Assembly: GCF_001580545.1 (NCBI RefSeq)
Contig: NZ_LRBG01000039.1
Coordinates: 434,001 to 498,000, forward strand
Direction: 5' to 3'
From: Paraburkholderia monticola
GTDB taxonomy: Bacteria; Pseudomonadota; Gammaproteobacteria; Burkholderiales; Burkholderiaceae
DNA: 64,000 bases
Below the pieces are notes generated by a model. It worked only from the letters and a program-made list of their open reading frames with translations. It made no database searches and was not told the DNA's origin. A program made the position numbers and the translations under genes. Shown here piece after piece: positions 25,892 through 34,020 of this stretch (position 1 is its first letter; every line of letters begins with the position of its first letter).

Positions 25892-26677
25892 CTACAGCAG
25901 GACAGCCAGGTGACGGCGCGCGATTTCGAGCTCGGGCAGCAGGTGCTCCACTACGTCTTCACGGGTCATTCGGCTGGTGGACACCGAGAGACTCATCGCA
26001 GCCACCATTTCACCGCGTGCGTTGCGGATCGGAACGGCAATCGACCGGATACCGATCTCCAGTTCCTCGTCGATGATGGCATACCCGTGTTTTCCCACGA
26101 ATTCAACCTCTCTCATGATGCTGGTGATCGTCGTCCGCGTATGGGGTGTCAATGCGGGGCGTGCCATTCGGTTCAGCATGAATCGCACTTCGGCCGAGGG
26201 CCGGTCCGACAGCAAAACGCGCCCGGTCGCGCTACAGTAGGCCGGCAGGCGCGAGCCGACGCCCAGACCACTGGAGAGACTACGGCGATGTGTCGAGCGC
26301 GCGACGAAGACGGCATCCTGCGAATCCAGAACCGCGATCGAGGCAGACTCCTGCGTGCGCTCGCTGGTGATTTCGAGGATCGGTTGCACGACCTTGGTTA
26401 AGGGATCGGAGACCACATAGGCGTAGCCAAGCCTCAGGGCGCGTGGCGCCAGGGTGTAGCTATACCCATCCTGTACCGCATAACCAAGCCCGCAGAGCGT
26501 CAGCAAACTTCGTCGTACTGAGCCTTTGGTGTGGCCCGTGATCTCGGCCGCCTGCGTCACCGTCAATGCGCCCTTCTTGATGCCGAAGGCTTCGATGATC
26601 GATAGCCCTTTCTCGAGCCCCATCACGTATTCCGGCTCGCTTTCCTGTGATTCCTTTCCATCCGCATGGATCGCCAT
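25892..26677 (-). CDS. IclR-family regulator, divergent from an SDR-aldehyde dehydrogenase pair
   Basis: 261 residues and clearly paralogous to the IclR protein at 25034: GLEKGLSIIEAFGIKKGALT, VTQAAEITGHTKGSVRRSLL, then QESASIAVLDSQDAVFVARS, GSRLPAYCSATGRVLL and YAIIDEELEIGIRSIAVPIR. Its ATG at 26677 is 177 bp from the SDR start on the other strand, so the SDR plus aldehyde dehydrogenase genes are its likely targets. Two palindromes lie directly upstream of its start (26693-26725). The two IclR genes are tail to tail, each facing its own catabolic operon. Confidence 0.9.
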   Translation of the reverse strand: MAIHADGKESQESEPEYVMGLEKGLSIIEAFGIKKGALTVTQAAEITGHTKGSVRRSLLTLCGLGYAVQDGYSYTLAPRALRLGYAYVVSDPLTKVVQPILEITSERTQESASIAVLDSQDAVFVARSTHRRSLSSGLGVGSRLPAYCSATGRVLLSDRPSAEVRFMLNRMARPALTPHTRTTITSIMREVEFVGKHGYAIIDEELEIGIRSIAVPIRNARGEMVAAMSLSVSTSRMTREDVVEHLLPELEIARRHLAVLL

Positions 26678-26692
26678 GGTTTCCTCGCAAAA

Positions 26693-26725
26693 TACGGAAT
26701 CCGTACAACAGTCCGGTATCCGGAC
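26693..26725. promoter_or_regulatory. Two candidate IclR operators
   Basis: TACGGAATCCGTA (26693-26705, perfect about its central A) and GTCCGGTATCCGGAC (26711-26725, perfect 6-bp arms) lie 16-48 bp upstream of the IclR start and within the divergent region to the SDR. Paired short palindromes of this kind suit IclR dimers. Binding has not been tested. Confidence 0.45.
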
Positions 26726-26854
26726 ATAGTAGCCGAGATCTTTGACAACCGATGGGCCATTGCTGATATTTCGCTCTATGCCTAAGCGCAGTCGAGTCGA
26801 TCAATCCGGCCGCTGATATTGCGATCCAATGTCTACTGAGGTGCGAAGAAAATC

Positions 26855-27613
26855 ATGAAACCTGAAATACCCAAACGCATTATTGTCACGGGCGGCGCCA
26901 GCGGCATCGGCTATGCCTTCAGCGAACACCTTGCACAGTTAGGACACCGCATCGCCATCGCCGATCTGCGTGGTGCCGATGAAGCCGCGGCGCGCCTGCG
27001 CGAATCCGGACTTCAAGTGATCGGCCTACGCGCAGATGTTGTCAGCGAGACCGATGTTGCTGCCATGGCGGCCGCAACGGTTGCGGAATACGGCGGCATC
27101 GATGGTCTGGTCAACAACGCCGCGCTGTTTACCACACTGGCGCTCAAACCGTTCGAGCAGATCACCAACCAGGAATGGATGCGGGTCATGGAAGTCAACA
27201 CCTTGGGACCGTTCAATTGCGCCAAGGCTGTGCTGCCGCACCTGCGAGAAAGCGGCCGGGGGCGCCTGGTGAATATCGCGTCCACCGTGCCGATCAAGGC
27301 GCCATCGAATATGGCCCACTACGTCGCCAGCAAGGGCGCCGTGATCGCTTTCACTCGCGCACTCGCGCGGGAACTGGCCAAGGACCACATCACAGTCAAC
27401 GCAATTGCCCCGGGCTTCACACTCAGCAATGGCGTGCTGCAGACGGATATGCAGGATCGCATCGGTGAAAACGCCCGCACCACGGGCCGGTGTATCCAGC
27501 GCGACCAGGTGCCGAGTGATCTCGTTGCGGCACTGGCTTACCTGGTCAGTGACGGCGCGAGCTTTGTCACCGGCCAGACCCACGCCGTCGATGGCGGCAG
27601 CGTTTTCCTCTAA
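26855..27613 (+). CDS. SDR-family oxidoreductase
   Basis: 252 residues: cofactor motif IIVTGGASGIGYAFSEHLA, NNAA in LVNNAALF, catalytic serine in VNIASTVPIK, YVASK active site and the C-terminal GQTHAVDGGSVFL. It is followed after 11 bp by an aldehyde dehydrogenase, so the pair probably converts an alcohol or hydroxy compound to an aldehyde/ketone and then an acid, or acts on a cis-diol. It is divergent from an IclR gene that probably controls it. The Rieske operon lies just beyond, which suggests a common pathway. Confidence 0.87.
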   Translation: MKPEIPKRIIVTGGASGIGYAFSEHLAQLGHRIAIADLRGADEAAARLRESGLQVIGLRADVVSETDVAAMAAATVAEYGGIDGLVNNAALFTTLALKPFEQITNQEWMRVMEVNTLGPFNCAKAVLPHLRESGRGRLVNIASTVPIKAPSNMAHYVASKGAVIAFTRALARELAKDHITVNAIAPGFTLSNGVLQTDMQDRIGENARTTGRCIQRDQVPSDLVAALAYLVSDGASFVTGQTHAVDGGSVFL

Positions 27614-27624
27614 GTCAGGCCGCC

Positions 27625-29082
27625 ATGGATACCATCACAACACCCTACGAAACACTCACCCTCTATATCGGCGGCCGCTTTCTGAATGCCGATGGGCGCC
27701 CCGAACAGGACGTGATCAACCCTGCGACTGGCAAGATCGTCGGCCGATTGCCACATGCAATGCCGCAGGATCTGGCTGATGCCGTCAGCGCGGCGGCCGA
27801 CGCATTCCAGATCTGGCGCCGCACGTCGCCCTTCGAACGCTCGGTCTTGCTGCGTCGTGTCGCTGCATTGATCCGGGAGCGCGCTGCGCAGATCGCACGG
27901 AACATTACGCTCGACGAAGGTAAGCCTCTGGCCGAGGCCATGCAGGAAATAATGAACTGCGCGGAGCACGCCGAATGGCATGCGGAAGAATGCCGACGCA
28001 TCTATGGGCGAGTGATACCGGCGCGTTCGCCGGGTGTGCAGCAGACGGTCTTGCGCGAGCCCATCGGTGTCTGCGTTGCCTTCACGCCGTGGAATTTTCC
28101 ATTCAACCAGGCCCTGCGCAAAGCAGTTGCGGCCCTCGGTGCTGGCTGCACCATGGTCATCAAGGGTCCCGAGGATTCTCCGAGTGCCGTCGTGGCGCTG
28201 GCCCATATACTTCACGATGCCGGATTGCCGGCGGGCTGCTTCAACGTGGTCTGGGGCGTGCCGTCCGAGGTCTCCAGCTACCTCATCGGCGCTCCGGCAG
28301 TGCGGAAGATTTCGTTCACCGGCTCCACGGCCGTCGGCAAGCAACTGGCGTCATTGGCCGGCGCGCATATGAAACGCATGACGATGGAACTGGGCGGCCA
28401 CTCGCCGGTGTTGGTATTCGATGATGCCGACGTCGAACAGGCCGCGCGTTTCCTCGCGCGCACCAAAATACGCAATGCCGGTCAGGTCTGCATGGCGCCG
28501 AGCCGCTTCTACGTGCACGAAAAGGCCTACGAGCGGTTTGTCGACGCTTTCACTACCGAATACGCGCCGCTTCGCGTAGGCGACGGCCTCGATCCTCAGA
28601 CCCAGATGGGACCGCTGGCCCACGAACGCCGCGTGGACGCGATGCACGCGCTCGTCACGGATGCGCAGGAACGCGGCGCCACGCTGGTCAGTGGCGGCCG
28701 TCGTCTGTCCGACCAAGGCTGCTTCTTCCCTCCGACCATCCTCACCGGCGTACCGGACAATGCGCGCATGATGATCGAAGAACCGTTCGGCCCCATTGTT
28801 CCGATCACCACATTCAGCAATGCCGAAGAGGCTCTGACGCGCGCCAACGCCCTGCCGTACGGCTTGGCCTCATACGCGTTCACCAATACGATTGCCACTG
28901 CCGAATACGTTACCAGACATCTCGAGGCCGGCATGGTCGGTATCAACCATTTCGGTCTGGCACTGGCCGAAACGCCGTTGGGTGGCGTGAAGGACAGCGG
29001 CATGGGCAGCGAGGGGGGCACCGAGACGTTCGATGGCTATCTCGTCACCAAGTTTGTATCGCAAGCCAGCCGGGTGCCTTGA
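27625..29082 (+). CDS. NAD(P)-dependent aldehyde dehydrogenase (succinate-semialdehyde type)
   Basis: 485 residues with all key aldehyde dehydrogenase features: FTPWNFPFNQALRKAVAALG, the cofactor segment FTGSTAVGKQLASLAG, catalytic glutamate in MELGGHSPVLVF, catalytic cysteine in NAGQVCMAPSRF, and EEPFGPIVPITTFSNAEEAL. Overall it is closest to GabD/benzaldehyde dehydrogenase-like enzymes. It oxidises an aldehyde made in the pathway, possibly by the adjacent SDR. It ends 3 bp before the convergent MarR gene. Confidence 0.9.
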   Translation: MDTITTPYETLTLYIGGRFLNADGRPEQDVINPATGKIVGRLPHAMPQDLADAVSAAADAFQIWRRTSPFERSVLLRRVAALIRERAAQIARNITLDEGKPLAEAMQEIMNCAEHAEWHAEECRRIYGRVIPARSPGVQQTVLREPIGVCVAFTPWNFPFNQALRKAVAALGAGCTMVIKGPEDSPSAVVALAHILHDAGLPAGCFNVVWGVPSEVSSYLIGAPAVRKISFTGSTAVGKQLASLAGAHMKRMTMELGGHSPVLVFDDADVEQAARFLARTKIRNAGQVCMAPSRFYVHEKAYERFVDAFTTEYAPLRVGDGLDPQTQMGPLAHERRVDAMHALVTDAQERGATLVSGGRRLSDQGCFFPPTILTGVPDNARMMIEEPFGPIVPITTFSNAEEALTRANALPYGLASYAFTNTIATAEYVTRHLEAGMVGINHFGLALAETPLGGVKDSGMGSEGGTETFDGYLVTKFVSQASRVP

Positions 29083-29085
29083 CCA

Positions 29086-29625
29086 TCAGTCCAGGGCGGC
29101 ATCGCCCTGGGACATCTGAATCAGGTTCTTCTCGATCTGGTGCGTGACCTTCCAGAACACACGCATGTCCTTCGGGGAGATTCCCGCGAGCGAGAGCGCG
29201 AACATGTCCACCATTTCCGGCAGCACCTCGTCGATCAGGCGCCGGCCCTCGTCCTTCAGGCTGACGTAATACTTTCTCCTGTCCTTGGGATCCCGCACTC
29301 TCTGCACCAGCCCACGCTTCTCGAGATTGTCGAGCGCCGGCACCGCCGTCGTGGAGGCGACCCCCACCCGCCGGCTCAGTTCCAGCTGATTCAGTTCACC
29401 ACGCTCAGCCAGTACGCGAAGGTAATACCAATAGGCAATGGGAAGGCCCACCCTGTCGAGCAGTTTCTGGCCCTGCATATCGTAAAGCCGATGCACCGTC
29501 CTGGCCATCCACGGCACGGCACGGCCCCGGTCGTCAAACATGTCAGGCGACAATCTCGCTAACACCGCATCCGGCGCTTCGCTCTCGATGGTCGCCTGGA
29601 CGGCGCTGCGATTCATCTTGGACAT
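29086..29625 (-). CDS. MarR-family regulator, paralogue 2
   Basis: 179 residues. The pre-domain segment VPWMARTVHRLYDMQGQKLL and the winged helix WYYLRVLAERGELNQLELSR, RVGVASTTAVPALDNLEKRG, LVQRVRDPKDRRKYYVSL are almost the same as in the MarR proteins at 14988 and 40142. It is divergent from the molybdenum-enzyme operon, with promoter module site 3 between them, so it is the natural repressor of that operon. Given the shared operator the three MarR proteins may cross-regulate. Confidence 0.9.
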   Translation of the reverse strand: MSKMNRSAVQATIESEAPDAVLARLSPDMFDDRGRAVPWMARTVHRLYDMQGQKLLDRVGLPIAYWYYLRVLAERGELNQLELSRRVGVASTTAVPALDNLEKRGLVQRVRDPKDRRKYYVSLKDEGRRLIDEVLPEMVDMFALSLAGISPKDMRVFWKVTHQIEKNLIQMSQGDAALD

Positions 29626-29689
29626 TCCCGTATTCCTTTACACATGAGCGACCCGGGCCGACGTCCAGGTCGAATTTCAGCGGTAATCA

Positions 29690-29757
29690 GGGAACATCCC
29701 ACCGCGGGAGTCCTTGACATTGTTTATGCCGAGTAACATCATTCGATATAGATCGAT
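29690..29757 (+). promoter_or_regulatory. Shared promoter-operator module, site 3 (molybdenum enzyme operon)
   Basis: TTGACA (29714-29719), a 17-bp spacer, CATCATT (29737-29743), operator CGATATAGATCGAT (29744-29757). Upstream, GGGAACATCCC (29690-29700) is a weak version of the CCAGGG palindrome. The large-subunit start at 29933 lies about 175 bp downstream. Confidence 0.7.
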
Positions 29758-29932
29758 CACCAGATAGAATCATTGTCTCACGGATGATCCTTATTTGGAT
29801 AGATCATACAACGGGATCGACCGCCGCGTCGCACTGCTCCGCAATAACGCCCTTCCAGGGCGTAATCCGGGACAGATCCGACCACGATGGCCGATCGATT
29901 TGCATCCTCGGAGACACAGGGGTGGCACTCTC

Positions 29933-32890
29933 ATGCGAAGAAACATCCTGACACTTATCCTTTGGCTCATGCCGACCGTCCTACGTATGGCGGCCCGCAA
30001 GTCCCCCGCCATGCGAGCGCACCTCGCCGCTGGCAGCGGTGTCATCCAGTTGCGGCTCAGGGACAACAGCCTCTCGAGACAACTTCATTTCAAGAACGGC
30101 AGCATCTCGGGCCGTTGGGGCGTGCACCCTGAACCGGACGCCGAACTCGTCTTTATGGACGCGGCAACCGCGCACAAGATGCTCGCGCCGAAAACCGATC
30201 ATGCGTTCCTGATCGACGCGCTCAAGAACTTCAAAATCACGCAAGGCGGAGACGACCGGAAACTCCTGTGGTTCGGCCAGCTCGTCAACATCATGAAGAC
30301 GGCCGGCTGGCGCAAGGGCACGCCGATGAAGGACGGCAGCACGCGCTTTACCTCGCTCACCAATGGCGGCCCGCTGTTTGTCTATGTCAAGGACGACAAG
30401 ATCATCCGCACCACGCCGATCGATCTTGAAGAGGAAGACGGGCCGAGCTGGACCATCACGGCGCGGGGTCGCAAGCTGTCGCCGGCGCGACGCGCGACGG
30501 TCAGTCCGCACGCCCTCTCGCTCAAATCGCTGGTGTACTCCGAAAAGCGCATTCTTTATCCAATGAAGCGCATCGACTTCGACCCCAACGGCGAACGCAA
30601 CACACAGAATCGCGGTATTTCGGGCTATGAACGTATCAGCTGGGACGAGGCGCTCGACATCGTCTCCGGAGAAATCCGCCGCATGAAGAAGGATTACGGC
30701 CCCGGCGCCATCGGCATGGTCACGGGTGCCCACCATCAGTGGGGCAACATCAACTACTACCTGAGCGCCATGCTGCGCTTCGGTAACCTGATCGGCTTTA
30801 CCCGCATCGAACCGAGCCCGATCAGCTGGGAAGGATGGTACTGGGGCGCGATGCATCATTACGGCAACAGTCTGCGCCTGGGCACGCCAAGCTTTTACGG
30901 TACGGTCGAGGACTGTCTCAAACACGCCGAAATGATCGTTTTCTGGTCAAGCGATCCGGAATCGACTAGTGGGGTCTATGGCGGAGCCGAAGGTACCGAG
31001 CGTCGTCTTTGGGCCAAGCAACTCGGCATCGAGTTCGTGCATATCGACCCCTATCTGACGCACTCGGCTCAATTCCTCGGCGGCAAATGGCTGCAGGTCA
31101 AACCTGGCGCCGACTCGGCACTCGCGATCGCCATCATGCACGAATGGATGGTGAGCGGCAGCTACGATAAGGAATACGTAGCTGCCAACACCACCGGCTT
31201 CGACGAATGGAGCGCCTACGTCCTCGGCAAGGAAGACGGCATACCGAAAACGCCCGAGTGGCAGGAAGCGGAAACCGGCGTTCCGGCCAAGGATGTCCGC
31301 AGTCTTGCCCAGCGCTGGGCCTCGAAAAAGACCTATCTGGCAGCAGGCGGTCTCGGTCATGGTTTCGGCGGCGCGTGCCGTACCGAAACCGGCGCGCAGT
31401 GGGCACGCAGCATGGTCATAATGATGGCCATGCAGGGCTGGGGCAAGCCGGGTATCAACTTCGGCAATCTACAGATCGGTGCGCCGCAGGACCTTAACTT
31501 CTACTTCCCCGGCTATGCCGAAGGCGGGATCTCGGGCGACCTGAACAATACCGCGAGTGCCGCCAACAACTACTGTCGCATGCCGCACATCATCACGCTC
31601 AATCCGGTGAAGCAGGCAATTCCGCGGCAAAGACTGGCCGAGGCTATCACCCAGGGCAGCTCGAAGGGCTATGTGTGGGATGGCTTCTCGATCGAGGGGC
31701 AATTTGTCCAGTACTCGTATCCCCAGCCGGGCCTTTCGAAGATGCACATGCTGTACCGCTACGGCTCGTCCTCGTTCGGCACGACGCCCGGATCGAATCG
31801 ACTGGTTGAAGCGTATCGCCACGCGTCTCTCGAATTCATCGTCAATCAGTCTATCTGGATGGAAAATGAAGCCCAGTTCGCCGACATCATCCTGCCGGCC
31901 TGCACGGTACTGGAGCGCGACGACATCGGCGAATGGGCAAACTCGGGCGGCTACATTCAGCACGCCCAGACGCAACTCAATCACCGCATGGTCGTGATGC
32001 AGCACAAGTGCATCGAGCCGCTAGGCGAATCAAAATCGGACTATCAGATCTTTACCGACATCGCTGCAAGACTCGGCTACGGCGGCATGTATTCGGAAGG
32101 CGGGTGCTCTGAGCTTATCTGGTGCGAACGTGTCTTCGACTCGACCGATCTACCCCTGCAAACGACGTGGAAGAAGTTCCTGAAGAAGGGCTATCACGTG
32201 GTACCGCCGCCGAAAGACGACGACCAGCCGCCAGTCGATATGCGCTGGTTTGCCGAAGGCCGTGCGAAGGATCTGCCGGAGGCCAATCCACTCCCCGGCG
32301 CCTATACGAACGGCTTTGCCCAGGGGCTGCCGACACAGTCTGGCAAGTTCGAGTTCGTGCCGTCAAGCCTGCGTCGCATTGAACAGATCGACCCAGCGCG
32401 ACCGGCCGTCAACCGGTACATCAATCCGTCCAGCACCGTCAAACAGCCGTTCCCCTTGCAGCTCGTGACCAACCATCCCGTGTACAGCTTCCACACGCAT
32501 CAGGACGGCAAGAACAGTCATGTCAGCACGATCGACAACCACCGGATGAACGTCAACGGATATCGATACTGGGTCCTGCGCGTGAGCCCTCAAGATGCAC
32601 AGGCGCGTGGCATACAGCACGGCGACCTCGTGCGGGTCTACAACTCGCAGGCCTCGGTCATTTGCGCTGCGGACGTTTCGCCGCTCGTTACGACGGGCGT
32701 AACGCGAGCCAACGAGTCGTGCGCTGAGCTCGACATGATCGAAACTTCAATCGGCCTGGTTGATCGCGGAGGCTGTCTCAACCTACTCACTCCGGGAACA
32801 CAGATGAGTGCGACGGCAGACGGAATCATGCCCAATACTTGCTGGGTGGAAGTGGAAAGGTGGGACGCAACACTGGAGAAAGCAGCATGA
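29933..32890 (+). CDS. Molybdopterin enzyme large subunit, pyrogallol-phloroglucinol transhydroxylase-like
   Basis: DMSO-reductase-family bis-MGD molybdenum protein of 985 residues from ATG 29933 (an in-frame start at 29795 adds 46 basic residues and seems unlikely). Residues about 145-985 follow the Pelobacter acidigallici transhydroxylase alpha subunit along its length: GGPLFVYVKDDKIIR, HAEMIVFWSSDPE, KTYLAAGGLG, FYFPGYAEGGISGD and QSIWMENEAQFADIILPACT. The serine that binds Mo there (Ser175) matches Ser298; His144, Tyr152, Tyr404 and Tyr560 match His267, Tyr275, Tyr528 and Tyr674. Asp174 is Ile297, Trp354 is Phe478 and Cys557 is Ser671. Residues about 25-125 form an extra SCP2-like domain. 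Resorcinol hydroxylase RhL is another relative. It overlaps the iron-sulfur subunit gene by ATGA. Confidence 0.88.
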   Translation: MRRNILTLILWLMPTVLRMAARKSPAMRAHLAAGSGVIQLRLRDNSLSRQLHFKNGSISGRWGVHPEPDAELVFMDAATAHKMLAPKTDHAFLIDALKNFKITQGGDDRKLLWFGQLVNIMKTAGWRKGTPMKDGSTRFTSLTNGGPLFVYVKDDKIIRTTPIDLEEEDGPSWTITARGRKLSPARRATVSPHALSLKSLVYSEKRILYPMKRIDFDPNGERNTQNRGISGYERISWDEALDIVSGEIRRMKKDYGPGAIGMVTGAHHQWGNINYYLSAMLRFGNLIGFTRIEPSPISWEGWYWGAMHHYGNSLRLGTPSFYGTVEDCLKHAEMIVFWSSDPESTSGVYGGAEGTERRLWAKQLGIEFVHIDPYLTHSAQFLGGKWLQVKPGADSALAIAIMHEWMVSGSYDKEYVAANTTGFDEWSAYVLGKEDGIPKTPEWQEAETGVPAKDVRSLAQRWASKKTYLAAGGLGHGFGGACRTETGAQWARSMVIMMAMQGWGKPGINFGNLQIGAPQDLNFYFPGYAEGGISGDLNNTASAANNYCRMPHIITLNPVKQAIPRQRLAEAITQGSSKGYVWDGFSIEGQFVQYSYPQPGLSKMHMLYRYGSSSFGTTPGSNRLVEAYRHASLEFIVNQSIWMENEAQFADIILPACTVLERDDIGEWANSGGYIQHAQTQLNHRMVVMQHKCIEPLGESKSDYQIFTDIAARLGYGGMYSEGGCSELIWCERVFDSTDLPLQTTWKKFLKKGYHVVPPPKDDDQPPVDMRWFAEGRAKDLPEANPLPGAYTNGFAQGLPTQSGKFEFVPSSLRRIEQIDPARPAVNRYINPSSTVKQPFPLQLVTNHPVYSFHTHQDGKNSHVSTIDNHRMNVNGYRYWVLRVSPQDAQARGIQHGDLVRVYNSQASVICAADVSPLVTTGVTRANESCAELDMIETSIGLVDRGGCLNLLTPGTQMSATADGIMPNTCWVEVERWDATLEKAA

Positions 32891-33732
32891 GCGGCCGCGC
32901 ACTAATCATTGATGTTTCGCTCTGCATCAATTGCAGAAACTGCGTGCTCGCGACCAAGGACGAGTACGTCGGAAATACCTTTCCGGGGTACTCCGCACCG
33001 CATCCGCCGGAGGGTCTGGAAACGATCCGTATCGAACGTCACGTTCGCGGCGCGGGATCGCTGGTCGATGTCACCTATATCCCGAAGGCCTGCAATCACT
33101 GCGACAACGCACCTTGCATCAAGGCTGCCGGGGATGGCGCAATCTACAAGCGCCCGGACGGCGTGGTCATGATCGACCCGGTCAAATCGCATGGCCGTCG
33201 CGATCTCGTCAATGCCTGCCCTTACGGCATGATTGAATGGAATGAGCAGGAGCAGGTACCGCAGAACTGGAACTTCGATGCCCACCTGCTCGACAGCGGG
33301 TGGAAAGAACCCCGCTGTGCGCAAGCCTGCCCTACCAAGGCGCTCCGCGCGATCGAGGCCGATGACGCCCGCCTTGCGGAGATGGTCGAGAAAGAGCATC
33401 TGACGGTCCTGCGCCCCGAGCTCGGCACCAAACCGCGTGTCTTCTATAAGCACCTCGACGATGCGCTGAGCCATCTGGTGGCCGGCAACGTCTGCGAAGA
33501 CCTGGGCGGCGGCCAGCTACGCAATCTAGGTGGTATCGAAGTGATTCTGCGCGACTCCGCCGATGGCAGCGAACGCGCCACCACGACCGACCATTTCGGT
33601 GACTTCCGATTCTCGGGACTGACGACGCCGGCCTCGCATATCGAGTTGCTGGTCAGAAAGGACGGCGTCGAGAAGACCCTCGTCAGTAGCGATCGTTCTG
33701 GAAGCGTCAATCTCGGCACGCTACTCTTCTGA
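32887..33732 (+). CDS. Iron-sulfur subunit of the transhydroxylase-like enzyme, with one cluster site lost
   Basis: 281 residues; the ATG overlaps the large-subunit stop. The ferredoxin-like part has C13, C16, C19, then C69, C72, C77, C111, C144 and C148. Compared with the recalled transhydroxylase beta subunit, the clusters built on C13/16/19+C148 and C69/72/77+C111 are intact. The third site has lost three ligands: the first-motif fourth cysteine is T23 and the KCTMC pair is W128 and D131, leaving C144 alone. Two [4Fe-4S] clusters are therefore predicted instead of three. The C-terminal 85 residues match the beta subunit's Ig/CnaB-like domain (HFGDFRFSGL). It has no Tat or Sec signal and is cytosolic. 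Confidence 0.87.
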   Translation: MSGRALIIDVSLCINCRNCVLATKDEYVGNTFPGYSAPHPPEGLETIRIERHVRGAGSLVDVTYIPKACNHCDNAPCIKAAGDGAIYKRPDGVVMIDPVKSHGRRDLVNACPYGMIEWNEQEQVPQNWNFDAHLLDSGWKEPRCAQACPTKALRAIEADDARLAEMVEKEHLTVLRPELGTKPRVFYKHLDDALSHLVAGNVCEDLGGGQLRNLGGIEVILRDSADGSERATTTDHFGDFRFSGLTTPASHIELLVRKDGVEKTLVSSDRSGSVNLGTLLF

Positions 33733-33734
33733 AC

Positions 33735-33924
33735 GTGGCCATCAAGATGAATGCCACGACGGAAAGACATTGGGACCACGAGGTAGACGCCATCGTCATC
33801 GGTGTGGGTGCGGCCGGCATGAGTGCAGCGATCGTATCGAAGAGCGAGGGACTCGAGCCTTTGCTGCTGGAGAATACCGACCAGGGGGGGAGGTACCAGC
33901 GCCTGGTCGGTCGGCATGATGTGA
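33735..33924 (+). pseudogene. 5' remnant of a KSTD-like FAD flavoprotein gene
   Basis: It encodes HEVDAIVIGVGAAGMSAAIV and SKSEGLEPLLLENTDQ, closely matching the first 50 residues of the intact flavoprotein at 49703. The frame then breaks at a run of seven G at about 33891-33897. Removing one G restores GGTSAWSVGM in register with the intact gene, and a TGA at 33922 follows. The remaining 500 residues are missing. The remnant directly follows the iron-sulfur subunit, so an intact flavoprotein was probably once a third gene of the molybdenum operon. Confidence 0.8.
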
Positions 33925-33968
33925 TTGGGTACTCAACACACCCACCTGAACTAGCCGGAAATGCCGGC

Positions 33969-34011
33969 GGTCCGGTGCCACGCGCCCTACTTTGACGCGT
34001 GGCACCGGACC
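33969..34011. terminator. Perfect 16-bp hairpin between convergent genes
   Basis: GGTCCGGTGCCACGCG (33969-33984) and its exact complement (33996-34011) flank an 11-nt loop. The stem is very stable. It lies 10 bp from the end of the minus-strand gene at 34021 and after the plus-strand remnant, so it is well placed as a bidirectional terminator. No strong T tract follows on either strand. Confidence 0.6.
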
Positions 34012-34020
34012 AAGCGGGCA

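Noticed and set aside
33735..33995. Reading the frame as a complete 86-residue gene
   Set aside because: Its second half is out of frame with a family match that the intact gene at 49703 makes obvious; it is a remnant.
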